The notes under the pieces were generated by a model, which was not told where the DNA came from, did no database searches, and saw only the letters and a program-made list of their open reading frames with translations. A stretch of DNA of 64,000 nucleotides from Pomacea canaliculata (Eukaryota; Mollusca; Gastropoda; Architaenioglossa; Ampullariidae), in assembly GCF_003073045.1 (NCBI RefSeq), contig NC_037595.1, positions 2,356,001 through 2,420,000 of the forward strand, given 5' to 3'. Both the position numbers and the translations under genes were made by a program. Below, piece by piece: positions 27,977 through 38,566 of this stretch (the stretch's first letter is position 1; each line of letters opens with the position of its first letter).

Positions 27977-29048
27977 TGGTGAAATCAAATAAAACACGAA
28001 ATTTAGAACATTTTCCTGACTCTCACCTTGATTTCTCTTACTTCTCTTACCTTGTTCCCTCCGTGTATTCTCGTACTATGCTCCATAACCGTGTTAATTC
28101 ACATGTGACTTTAACTGCGCAAAATGGAAAGATCAATGTTGAAAATAAAAATTACAGATAGGTTTTGAATGGAATCGCCAAAGCCCATGGGCAGAGCCTT
28201 GATGTTTCAGACAAACCTCCGTCCTTTGTCATCGCAAAACAAGAAAAAAGCACATTGGTTGCCTAGCACAGGATAACAGTTGAGGACCTTATTCAGACCA
28301 GATCAGCAAACGATGTCAGGGCATTGGAGCTGACAAGAGCAAAGTAATGGTGTACACCATCGATGAACATATTTCGTCATGCTGGGGTCGATCGTTCCCA
28401 ACACCAAACAAGGTTCAAAAAGAGGCTAATGGGAGTCACTTTGAAATAAATAAGCAAATAACTGAAATTCCGAAGTGTCGAGATTTTTATTCATTTTTAT
28501 ATCTGTTTTGGAGCAGTTTTATTTAATTCTACATAACTACTATAAGATGATTACAAAGAATTATGAAACATCAATGAAGCTACCATTTATTGATGTCCAC
28601 GAAGCAAGGTAAATAATGAGTCTGCTGTACATGGCAAAGAACTTGTCAATCGACTTAATTAACTTCCATCACACGAGCAAATAGCGATTAGTCTTATGGA
28701 CTATTTCAGAAACCAAAATTATTTTGTTTTAATCCAGAAACTGTCTGTGCGTTGTGTAAAGCTTTTCCATACTTTCATTCTTGTTCAAATGGCGAGTGTT
28801 GTCTCTAAGTTATCTTCTTTATTAACCGTGAATATACAATCCCTTCGGCCAACAAATTTCTCTTTAGTTTAGAGATTGTAATAAGAAGCTAATAATATAA
28901 CATAACTTTTTTCCTCTTCGAAAACAGCTTCTGTATGTTTATCTCATTCTTTTAATCTGCTTTTAGGTGATCGGGCTAATATCATAAATTTCATATATAC
29001 TTATTTATATTCGTAACTAGAGTCAACTGAGAGAAAGGATCAGAAGAG

Positions 29049-29056
29049 TATAAAAG
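29049..29056 (+). promoter_or_regulatory. TATA box, receptor 5
   Basis: TATAAAAG lies 53 bases before a strong donor. The CATTCACTCAG segment ~25-30 bases downstream is the expected start region. With the first exon and intron this is the clearest promoter in the window. Confidence 0.7.
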
Positions 29057-29078
29057 GTACAAACCTTAAACATTCACT

Positions 29079-29101
29079 CAGTTTGTGGATCGCGGAATGT
29101 G
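29079..29101 (+). other. predicted non-coding exon 1, receptor 5
   Basis: From a predicted start near 29079 to the donor G|GTAAGT at 29102. It has no ATG in a favourable context before the donor apart from GAATGTG at its end, so it is taken as leader. The exact start is inferred from TATA spacing. Confidence 0.5.
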
Positions 29102-29576
29102 GTAAGTATTTCAATGATAGAATGTAGTAATTCTCAATATAATATAAATTCCCATTTTCGGTCATTCTAAACCTTGTGAGCATCTGAGAAATGTGTAATT
29201 TGACATCTAAATTGTTGATTATCGCGGGTTATTTTCGTTTTATTTGATTTTTAAGTGCTTCTTGTTTGGAATGTCAATAAGCTGATTAGTGGAGGCAGCC
29301 ATGTCTCGGAGAGAAACATTAAATCGTTCAAACAGACCGGAGGCGGGCAGCTGCCTGCAACTCGCTTGTTTAGTTGTTTAGCTCCTCTTTGATGTCACAT
29401 CACTCGTTACAGTCTATTTACAAAACATTCTTTAGACAACGAAAATATCGCTAAATAGGCACCTGCGAAGTAAAAGAGAATGGTTTGTAAATCTTCACTT
29501 ACTGCAATAAATTTTTCATGGTTGCTTGAATAGGTACTAGTAAAAAAGAGTGTTTCTTAAAAATCTTGTTTTTCAG
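29102..29576 (+). other. probable 5' UTR intron, receptor 5
   Basis: A consensus donor (GTAAGT) and a pyrimidine-rich acceptor (ATCTTGTTTTTCAG|GT) enclose 475 bases. Exon 2 then has 127 bases of leader before the ATG. Confidence 0.65.
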
Positions 29577-29703
29577 GTAACCAGGGAACAGGTCCAGACA
29601 GGAAAATCCTTCTTTACATTCCTTGTCCTTATTTTAAAAAGAAACAATGAATTTCACTCTTTGTTGGCGATAAGATTAAAAAGTCTTTCGGCACATTGTA
29701 GCC

Positions 29704-30903
29704 ATGAACCAGTCACTGCAAGGATCTCAAGATAATCTCCAAACAGGTGTTGACTTTCTCCCTTGGAATAGTCCAGGTAATCTGATTTCTCATGAAACCT
29801 ATTTGACAACAACATTCTATTTGGATGCTGTGGTTAAGCCCATCGTGTTTGTTATCGGCGTGCCCACCAACATCCTCAACTGTCTGGTGTTCAAACAGCA
29901 AGGCCTTCGAGACCGCATGAACCTCTGTCTGTTTGCTCTGGTGTTTGTGGACATGACTTACTTAGCTTACTCCATGATGTTCACCACGGCATTCTGCATT
30001 AGAAAGCTGGAGCCAGCCATAGGAGAAGAGCTGTACATGAAGATGCAGTATTATGGTATCAGTATTAACTATGGGTTGAGAGAGACTTCGGCCGGCATCA
30101 GTGTCTTGATTGCTGTGGAGAGATGCGTGTGTGTAGTCTTCCCACTACTGGCCAACACTCTCATCAGCACCCGAACCATGAGCATCCTGTTGGCTACCAT
30201 AGTGATCGGCATGCAGCTGGCCTTCGTCACCACCCCTGTCAAAAAGCGGGTATTTCCGGTGTACGACAACACTACAGGTGGGACAAGGTGGGCAGTAGCT
30301 CCTTCAGCTGCCTGGCAGGAGAATCAGGCGTTGATGCTTTACGACAAAATGGAAGACACCTTCATGATGATTGTCTTTCCTCTCTTTACCTTCATCTTGG
30401 TGTCGGGTGCAACAGCCATCACGGTAATTAAGCTCAGAGCCGCCATCTTGTGGAGGACGAAAATCAGATTCTCTGGAAGTGATGCCCAAGACCACCAGGT
30501 GGCGCTGACCAAGATGCTCGTACTCGTCTCGTGCGTGTTCATCGCCAGCAAAGCGCCGTGGGTGGCCATCACCGTGACTCGAATCTTCTATCCAGACTTC
30601 TCGCCATCCGGCAGTCAGTCTAACCTCTACCGTGTGTTGGAGGTGGTAGCTCATTATTGCCTCTACATCCACAGCGCCGTCAACTTCTTCATTTATTATT
30701 CTCGATCGTCGAGATTCAAGTCGAATCTTCGTGCTCTGGGTGGTTGTTGGCACAAGTCCAGCAGCCAATCGCAGAGGACGGGCTTTGTGTCCACGGTAAC
30801 GAGAGATTTGCATTATTCAAAAGCAGTTTGTTCTGTTATTTCCCGGTATGACGCCGTCCACATTTCTGTTTGTTCCAGTCGTTGTATTTCATCAACATCC
30901 TAA
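29704..30903 (+). CDS. receptor 5: class A 7TM chemosensory-type GPCR
   Basis: A single exon encodes 399 aa, the longest complete member. The ATG sits in a good context (GCCATGA) and opens MNQS with a sequon at Asn2. FLPWNSP lies at 18-24, followed by seven helices, VERC at ~138-141, NTTGGTRW and AWQ in ECL2 (no cysteine), KAPW in TM6 and NFFIYY in TM7. In the TM3 region it has an unusual SAGISV where paralogues have SACIS or STCIS. After helix 8 the tail runs ~65 residues, including a Cys/Ser-rich end. Up to FVSTVTRD the tail resembles that of receptor 8, and the last ~30 residues look like read-in of former 3' UTR. A chemosensory role is inferred. Confidence 0.96.
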   Translation: MNQSLQGSQDNLQTGVDFLPWNSPGNLISHETYLTTTFYLDAVVKPIVFVIGVPTNILNCLVFKQQGLRDRMNLCLFALVFVDMTYLAYSMMFTTAFCIRKLEPAIGEELYMKMQYYGISINYGLRETSAGISVLIAVERCVCVVFPLLANTLISTRTMSILLATIVIGMQLAFVTTPVKKRVFPVYDNTTGGTRWAVAPSAAWQENQALMLYDKMEDTFMMIVFPLFTFILVSGATAITVIKLRAAILWRTKIRFSGSDAQDHQVALTKMLVLVSCVFIASKAPWVAITVTRIFYPDFSPSGSQSNLYRVLEVVAHYCLYIHSAVNFFIYYSRSSRFKSNLRALGGCWHKSSSQSQRTGFVSTVTRDLHYSKAVCSVISRYDAVHISVCSSRCISSTS

Positions 30904-31210
30904 CAGCCCTACTACACTTTTATTTTGTAACATCACGCGAGATGAATAGATGAACGAAATGTAAGTATTGTCAGCCTATTCCGCGCAGGTAATATAATGC
31001 TTCATTCCTTGTTGTCAGATTTAATTCTTTCACCATTTGTACAGTTAGTTTCGGATATGTACAGCATTGTCAGAAGATATTTTCGAGTCATAATTAACTA
31101 GCAGCAGTAGAAATAGAAATTACTATACTTAAGATAAATTAACTGTTATGATTTTTTAAGCATAACTTTGTAAGTACTAAATTATGAGAACTTTATGAGA
31201 GTTAGACCAA

Positions 31211-31455
31211 AGCAACTGTCCTTAATTTTCCGTCGGAATTCTCCACTAAATCCTGTATGTGTCAACCATGACAAAGAGATGGAATCTGTCCCTACTTCTT
31301 AATACCTGGGCATCATCTTTGACAGGTGACTTCGCAGGGATACCAACATTCAATTTTACTTGAAAAACGCTCAACAGCGCCTCTTCCTTCTTCAGAAGCT
31401 GAAGTTTTTCTATGTCTCCCAACAATTTCTTCAGTTCTTTTATAGATCACTATAG
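31211..31455 (+). repeat. degraded LINE reverse-transcriptase fragment
   Basis: Reading along one frame gives LIFRRNSPLNPVCVN, then after a stop YLGIIFD, then after another stop KNAQQRLFLLQKLKFF and FLQFFYRSL. These match in order the C-terminal part of non-LTR retrotransposon reverse transcriptases (DFRRxPP...YLGxxxD...QQRLxFLRKLxxF...LxxFYxS). Several stops show it is dead. Both ends are truncated and no 3' tail was seen. Confidence 0.75.
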
Positions 31456-32274
31456 AGATAAATACAACGTTATCTTATCTTAAATTACGTGAGGAAAATT
31501 CTTGTAAGAAATCCGTCCTGTAAAAGTAATGTAGTTCAAATTCATAAAAGTATGTATTTGTCTATGTCTTTCCATCTTGATCCGTTGATTTATTGTCTAC
31601 AATCCTTCCTCCTGCTTCTTCATTATGTTTGTGCCACCTCCGTGACAGTCATATGTAAGCCAGATATAGAAAATTATTTATATATATATATATTGCTGCT
31701 GCAACCACTGCCAACACCACTGATGATGCTACTACAACTGCGAACCACAGCTGCGAGTCCAAAGACTGTCGAATAAGAAGAGAAAGGGTTAATCTGTGAC
31801 TGGTGCTGAGACTGACCTCGTCTATGATGGACATTCACCTTCTAAACATGAGTAGCTACACTAACCTCAAACACAAGGAACCGTTTGAGACCATAATTAA
31901 TATTGTGTCTGAGCGTTTCTATTTGCCTGGTGCTAGTCTTTGATGATGTAGGAAATCGTCATGTGATTTATTATTATTGTCTCCCTTCCTCTTCACAAAT
32001 ACTTTAAAGAAAGTAATTATATATGCAAAGTTCCAAATTCATTTTTTAATTTTGGGTTGATAGTACGTACATGTATTATGGTGGTATATTTGATGAACCG
32101 TGACATATATATATATGTATCACTTGGTTTCCTCTCTGGCCAGCAACTACACTGCGGAATTTATTAACGGTCAGTTTCAGAACAAATGTAATTAATGAAT
32201 TAACCTGCACCCTAATTACAACTTATTAACAGCTTTAGCCTTCATCGGATTTTCTCCTCTCTCTAAATAATAAT

Positions 32275-32305
32275 AATCATCATCATCATCATCATCATCA
32301 TCACA
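32275..32305. repeat. TCA/ATC microsatellite
   Basis: About 10 tandem trinucleotide units directly follow a short AAT run. Confidence 0.9.
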
Positions 32306-34824
32306 ATTTTTATGTTGCGGCAGGTACCGACTAGAATCTACTCACCGTACACACGCGCGCACACACGCATACACATATGCAAGAACACACAAAAGTCGGC
32401 CTAAAGTATTTATAGACAAGATGTTTTAAAGTAATTTTCAGAGCTCCTTGTGTCGAGGTAAGCCCTAAGTGCACTGGCAGGAAATTTCAAACTGTCGGTC
32501 CAAATACTTGGGAAGACAACGATATTCATGTCTGTTTCAGCGAAGGCGTTTTTTTTTTAATAACAATGTTATAAACGAGCAATGAGTTATCATAGCAGAC
32601 CTTGATTGGTTTCTGCCCGTTATCGGCCATGTTTTTTCTGACACGTTAAGGTCAGGGTTAGCCAGGACATTCCTCACTAATGACATTCGAACTGAAGAAG
32701 GCAGCTTCGTGGAATCAGTGCTATGGTCACAAAACCAAAGGAAACTCGCAGACGGATTAGAGTTAATTAGAGTGAATTTTTTAATTGGAACGTTACAAAG
32801 TGCAGTGATAAAATCTCGTGTGACGTCATAGACTCCAGTTAAGACTGCAGGACTCGTGACGTCACAAGCCACACTCAATCTCCATTACAACATTCACCCT
32901 CGCTGTTTGCTTCAGGTTCAGGACGGCCTGTATTCCGACCTTTGACACCAACGAATCCTAGTAAAACCTCATCAAGAAAAATCGCATAACATTATCATTA
33001 CCTGTAGTTGTTCTAATTATCGAAATTATCATTTTTTTAAAGAATTCGTTAAAACAAACTGCGTACTTTGAGGACGAAACTTGTTTTCACAATCTTCCCA
33101 AAGGGAAGTACAGTATAGAAAATACAGATTCCTTTAGTTTTACTGTAGCAATGCTGATGCAAAAACTCTTGTATTAGAAACTGGAGAAATATGCAATGGC
33201 GTGCAAGTTCCAAACGAAACATTACATTGCTTTTATTAAAAACTAATTTAGAGTAACACAAGTGGAGGTCACCAAGGTAACCAAAAGACATCAAAACTGT
33301 GTTGGCCGAGCTACGGGGATAGAATCAAGACAAGAAATACTTTGCCATGTCGGGCTGTGACATCAGGGTGAGGACTGTGGGAGTCAACTGTCACTGTCAG
33401 TGGTAAGGGAGACACCAGGAACAGTTCTGCACAAGAACACTCTGCTCGACTTGAGAGAAGCTTAGCCTCAACACCGGAATCAACTAATAGTCGATGTTAT
33501 TTGCAGCCTCTGCTACCTCATAATTCCACTTGTTTCAAGACTCAATCCGATGGTCACTTTATTTATTATCATTGAGTTCCAGGTCGAAGGAGTGTGATGT
33601 CCACTAACGGTTAAGCTTTTTTGAGAGTTCTAAATTTTTCCCAAGCAGCAAATGACCAAAACTGATAGCTTTAAGTTTGGAAATTGTGATATAGCTCAGT
33701 GATTATAAACACAATATTATATGTCTGTTTTTTAAGTCTATTAATATCTTACTTTTAATGGGAAAGTTATGTGAGTGGAAGTGTACATAAGAATACTTAA
33801 CACAGACAGGAAAACAGATGGAGAAACGGAAACAGAAAAAGTAGAGATAGAAGAAGAATTCTCACAAATCGGGAGAAATATAACAAGCAATAGCCACATT
33901 TTACAAAAATTACTGACATAAAATTCTTTCCAAACATTTCGCTGGTATCTTATCCAGTCATTTCTTGTTTTCCATTGATCTAATACAGTGTATCTTCTAA
34001 GGGAGACTATCCAGTTTAGACCTGCAATATAGTATTACTGCTTGTTATCTACCTTGGTTAACCAGAAACCTGGCAAGTTGTCTTCTTCGAACTTTAATCT
34101 ATTTAATAAAGAGTAGTGAGCATAATTAGTTTTAAGCCAATATAGTACCCACTTTTATGAAATGAATGTTTATTGTGTATTGTGTATTTATCGTGTGCAT
34201 CATCTATAAGTAACGCTTTATCAACATTTGGACGAAGTCTCTTGCAAGAAAGGAAGATACTTGTAGACAAATACGACCACAAGAAACCTTTAACCGTCTG
34301 CACCAGGTTTCGACTAAATTCGGGTGGGTATGTGTATTGACAGTATCACAACAGGTTCTGTCACCAGCCTCTAATCTTAACAAAGCAAAACCTGTTTCTA
34401 AGATAAAACTGCGATATGAAGATGTCCATGAGATTTCTCTTCTAATGTCATCGGCGTACGGTCACCTACTCGGGCTGGTGAGAGATGGCATCAAACCCCA
34501 GAGAAACTGCACTCTGCATTCTTCATTTAAACATTCAAGAAGTCAAGTCAATAAACACATTTCAACATAACTGTCGTTGTTGTTTTTTTATGGATTAAAG
34601 AAGGTTCTTCTTATTTGAAGGACGAGTGTCGCTATCTTTATTTATGTGTTGCACTATTCCTGGTTCATAAACCAAAACGTGTACACTGTTAAGCTTAATT
34701 AACTCCTACTACCCAAATGAACATAAACTGTTTGTTCTATCCAAATGTGATTACTGCACCTTCTTACCCTCTCTCGGTCTGCCTGCATATACTTGCTTCA
34801 CAAACTTTACAAACGACTGGTTGT

Positions 34825-34950
34825 AAAGCTAGCAAACTGGACTGGTCACTTCTGTCCTTTGTTCCCTGCACTGGCTGCCCATCCATGCTCGCCTTCAGTC
34901 CACCCTTGTCTGTCCTGATTTCTATGCAGCCTCCTACCCCACTTAGTTCT
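34825..34950 (+). repeat. LINE reverse-transcriptase C-terminal remnant
   Basis: One frame reads TSVLCSLHWLPIHARLQ, which matches the conserved (T)PVLRSLHWLPxxARIxFK block after the reverse-transcriptase domain of CR1/L2-type non-LTR elements. The following sequence is too decayed to extend by eye. It may belong to a different element from the fragment at 31.3 kb. Confidence 0.5.
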
Positions 34951-35893
34951 CCTCCCAAGTCATGAGCTAGAACCAAAGCTGGTCAGCTAGACACAGACAG
35001 CCCCTGACCTCTTAGGTCACCAGGTAACACGGAGGTCCCTGACTGTCGTCTTGCTTCACATTCCTGCCAGGAGACATCCTGACCGAAGAGAAAACTACCT
35101 TGGAGGTAGTTACCTACCTTTCTTTCCTCTCAAACGCTGTAACTAATTTACATCATTATTGTTATCTCCGGTTCTTTGGTAATCTGTTTGTGGTGCCAAG
35201 ACTCAGATATTGCTCTGCTCAATAGAGAACTGTTTCTTTCGCGATTCACACCACCCTGTGAACCAGGTAACTTGCCGTTCATGCCTGAAAAGCTTTTCTT
35301 CTACACTGGTGACTAATAAGTTTTCTTTCTTTCCCCATTCAGTCACCTGCAGATACACCTGAGTACTCAAAGTATTGACACTGGGTGAATGATTGATGTC
35401 ATGCAACACCCACTCAACAACTCCAACTGAAAGAGCACGGAATGAAATAACTCATAATTTATTATTTACAAATCATAACATTGTTGAGACAGAATATATA
35501 AACGGGTTTTTATTAATGGAGAAAATATTAAAAAAGTATACTCTGCTTGTTGAAATTTCAAATTAGATTGTAGGAGATAATATTTTGGAAACTAAACTAT
35601 AGTGATAAAATAAAAATTTCTGAAACGGAATCAATTCCTTGATATATTAAATGCATTGACAAACAAGCAAGAATTATGATTATTTTTCTAAAGTATGTTT
35701 ACCATTAATTGTCTTCTGTTTGCTTTATCGCCGATGGCGCTAAATTCTTGAAGTTGGGACTGTTGACATTTATTTTTTCTCGATTTACACTTCAGTAATT
35801 GTCGAAATTAACATTATTAAATGTTGCCAACGGCACGTGCCAAATTATTTTAATGACAGTTCTTAAACATAAATAAAATGAGGCGATGTTGAC

Positions 35894-35901
35894 TATAAAA
35901 G
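35894..35901 (+). promoter_or_regulatory. TATA box, receptor 6
   Basis: TATAAAAG lies 97 bases before a donor. The motif AGGCGATG lies a few bases upstream (35881-35888) and also sits directly upstream of the receptor 7 TATA box. Confidence 0.6.
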
Positions 35902-35923
35902 CTTTGAAATTACAGAAACTAGT

Positions 35924-35990
35924 CTTTGTGGCTCTTTAGGACATGACCATCATAAGACACTGGTGGCAGATGACTAGACCTCACTTTCAG
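35924..35990 (+). other. predicted non-coding exon 1, receptor 6
   Basis: From a predicted start near 35924 to the donor TTTCAG|GTGAGC. It contains ATGs without long frames. The start is inferred from TATA spacing. Confidence 0.45.
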
Positions 35991-37078
35991 GTGAGCTGAC
36001 GAGAGAAGATCCGTCTATTCAAATTTACTCTTTTTCTGTATTTAAGGCTTAATAAGTTTTCTTATTGTTGTTGTTGTCTGATATTATTGTGTGTGCGTGC
36101 TTTTCGTGTTATTTCTCTAATGTTTGTTTCTATGGTGCTTTGTGTCTATGGTTCCTTAATGTGGTTGCCAGGATTTTTACCCTTACACAACTGACAACAA
36201 TGGCATGGACCACGAAAACGCAGTTTGTGTTTTCTGTATGAATTGTTGTCTTACTACTGTATGGTTGTGTCTGACAAATGTATGGCTCGACAAACTGATG
36301 ACGACGACGATGATTATGTAGTCATGTGGAAATAGGGGAAGAGGTTTGTTTTTTAAAGTAAAGATAGATTGGATTTAGTGTGTTGACGATCCAATTTAAT
36401 TGATAAAGAGCTTAGCCTTCGATCCCTAGCAGACAACTATTGAAAATTTGTGCTTCAAAAGAAGCTACTTTTAGAATGCTTTGGTCCCAAAACTCGTTAT
36501 ACTGGCATTCTCTAGATATGTCTGACCACCATGTGATGTTTTAGATAAAAACTCACTTTGTTGATAGCAAGTGCTTGGAAAGTAAGGATCCAAGGAGTGA
36601 ACGGAAGTTGTTAACTGTATTACAAGAGGGGTTGGTTGCTTGTTTCTGCGAGAAAACACTTCCATTGAAAGATGACTTCGTACTGTAAGGAGATTGGGAA
36701 GGGAGGAAACTGGAAAACCCGAAGGAAACCTAAGGTGATTAGCCCTACTAACAGGTGTCACATAGAGTTTGTCCCGAGACGTGTTTCGACCCGAGACCTC
36801 TCCATAGACTGGTGACCAGCGAGTGTGTTAACCACTAAATTACCGACCGTCGCCTGATGACAAGTATTTCTTTAAAAATGGGTTTTGAGGCCAGACTTGA
36901 CTCCTTTGACCACAGACACAGAGAAGACATGGGGAGAGAATTCCACATTGTGGGGCCGTAAAGTGAGGATTTTTTGCTGAAGATTCGTGTAAACCCTACA
37001 TAAATTTTCCATTTATTCTTTTAAGAACTTCTCTTTAAGTTAGACTCGCAGTAATCTTACCAATTTTCCTTTTTTCAG
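35991..37078 (+). other. probable 5' UTR intron, receptor 6
   Basis: The donor GTGAGC and acceptor TTTCCTTTTTTCAG|GTGTAAG enclose 1,088 bases. The intron is longer than most in the array, partly because it contains a reverse-strand SINE (36672-36858). Exon 2 carries ~335 bases of leader. Confidence 0.55.
36672..36858 (-). repeat. tRNA-derived SINE
   Basis: On the reverse strand an A box (TAATTTAGTGG, 36832-36842) and a B box (GGGTCGAAACA, 36782-36792) lie ~40 bases apart. They are followed by a non-tRNA body with GGTTTCCTTCGGGTTTTCC and a T/C-rich run. This is the layout of a tRNA-derived SINE. Ends and target duplication were not defined. It lies within the predicted first intron of receptor 6. 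Confidence 0.65.
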
Positions 37079-37413
37079 GTGTAAGGTGAACAAGACCATG
37101 TTACCAAGGTTTTGTGGTCCTACCTGTCGTCTGCTTTCTTTCGTAGCGGATGTCATCAAAGTAACGGACGGAATGTTTAATATCATCATGCTGACAAAAT
37201 GTGACATTTTTGGGCGTTGACAAGAGTGAAAAGAAAAAGTGTCAGTGAAATGAGGTGTCTTAGTTTTTGATGCTTGGAAGTCTTATTTTATTTGGAATTC
37301 ACTCCAGCCTCATATCGTTTGCAAAATGGCCACGGGTCTTGCCTTTACTGTTTCTACAATAACGATCGTGGTCTACTAAGTCTAGTATTGTTACACCAAA
37401 CTTCTTTGTAGCC

Positions 37414-38514
37414 ATGAATTATACTCCAAATATCAGTAACAATATTCTCCACAACAATGCAGAGGTTCTTCTCTGGAACGACCCACATAACCTCATCTCA
37501 TTCGATGCATACTATAAAACTGCATATTACCTAAATACCGTCCTTAAACCTTTATTGTTCATTGTTGCCATGCCAACGGGCGTCCTCTCCTGCGTGATCT
37601 TCAAGCGCCAAGGCCTTGGGGACCGCATGAACCTCTGTCTTTTTGTACAGGTGTTCATAGATTTAATATTCGTATGTTATTCAATGGTATTTTCGTTGGC
37701 GTTCTGGGTTAGAATACTGGAACCGATAATTGGAGAGGAGCTGCATGTAAAAATGCAATATGCTTTAAGCATTAATTATGGATTGAGAGAGGCGTCGGCG
37801 TGCATCAGTGTGTTGATTGCTGTCGAGCGCTGTGTGTGTGTCGTCTTCCCACTCAGAGCCAACACCCTCATGAGCACCAGATCCATGGGTTTCCTGCTGG
37901 TTGCCATAGTGATCACCATGCAGCTGGCTTTTGTCACCACACCAGTGAAGAAGTACGTGTATTCTGTGTACGACGAGGCTACGGGAGGGTCGAGGTGGGT
38001 GGTGGCTCCATCAGCCGCGTGGCAGACGTCTGCGACTCTGATGCTCTACGACAAAGTGGAAGACACACTGATGATGATCGTCTTTCCCCTCATCACCTTC
38101 CTCCTCGTATCTGGTGCAACAGTCATCACGGTTGTGAAGCTGAAAGCTGCCATATCGTGGCGGGAAAAGATTAGTTGTAGCATTAACACCAATGTCCAGA
38201 GTCACCAGGTGGCGCTGACCAAGATGCTCGTGATCGTCTCTTTTGTATTCATCGTCAGCAAATTGCCGTGGGTCGCCTTTACCTTGGCTCGAATTTTTTG
38301 GCCAGACTTCTTGCCATCAGGCAGTCAGTCCAACATCTACAAGGTGTCTGAGCTCATGGCCCACTACTTCTACTACGTCCACAGCTCCATCGACTTCTTT
38401 ATTTATTACGCGCGATCTTCACGGTTTAGGTCTCATCTGCAGGCTTTGTTTACCTGTTCCCACAAACCTGCAGGCATCAGAGAGATGACCAAGAATACGA
38501 TAATAAACACGTGA
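37414..38514 (+). CDS. receptor 6: class A 7TM chemosensory-type GPCR
   Basis: A single exon encodes 366 aa from GCCATGA. The N-terminus has sequons NYT and NIS, and the pre-TM1 signature is altered to LLWNDP (Leu for Pro). TM1 has PTGVLSC, so the Asn common in class A receptors is Gly. It has VERC at ~137-140 after a one-residue shortening just before TM3 (QYALSINYG), TGGSRW and AWQ in ECL2, and KLPW in TM6. TM7 has DFFIYY, where Asp replaces Asn, as in the DPxxY form seen in many class A receptors. It groups with receptors 5 and 7-9, and the tail is short. A chemoreceptor role is inferred. These exchanges at usually fixed positions make it one of the more divergent members, but the frame is intact. 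Confidence 0.95.
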   Translation: MNYTPNISNNILHNNAEVLLWNDPHNLISFDAYYKTAYYLNTVLKPLLFIVAMPTGVLSCVIFKRQGLGDRMNLCLFVQVFIDLIFVCYSMVFSLAFWVRILEPIIGEELHVKMQYALSINYGLREASACISVLIAVERCVCVVFPLRANTLMSTRSMGFLLVAIVITMQLAFVTTPVKKYVYSVYDEATGGSRWVVAPSAAWQTSATLMLYDKVEDTLMMIVFPLITFLLVSGATVITVVKLKAAISWREKISCSINTNVQSHQVALTKMLVIVSFVFIVSKLPWVAFTLARIFWPDFLPSGSQSNIYKVSELMAHYFYYVHSSIDFFIYYARSSRFRSHLQALFTCSHKPAGIREMTKNTIINT

Positions 38515-38560
38515 ATAGATAGAATTACTTATTATCAGCGAGAAATTTTATTAATTAATT

Positions 38561-38566
38561 AATAAA
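38561..38566 (+). terminator. possible poly(A) signal, receptor 6
   Basis: This AATAAA lies 46 bases after the stop codon in AT-rich sequence; the 3' UTR would be very short. Confidence 0.4.

Larger units (their letters stand above)
24529..29048. other. intergenic, receptors 4-5
   Basis: No gene is supported. The gap holds a (TTA)n run at 25046-25070, a GTTC-type microsatellite at ~25267-25300, diverged repeated segments at 25.9-26.8 kb (listed), and a 31-base T run at 27945-27975. A more GC-balanced stretch at ~28160-28440 shows no frame or motif I recognise. Confidence 0.5.
30904..35893. other. intergenic, receptors 5-6
   Basis: No host gene is supported. The gap holds two degraded LINE fragments (listed), a TCA microsatellite at ~32275-32305, and a CA/CG-rich patch near 32345-32390. 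Open frames of up to 113 codons carry no motif. No clear poly(A) hexamer follows receptor 5 in the first few hundred bases. Confidence 0.5.
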
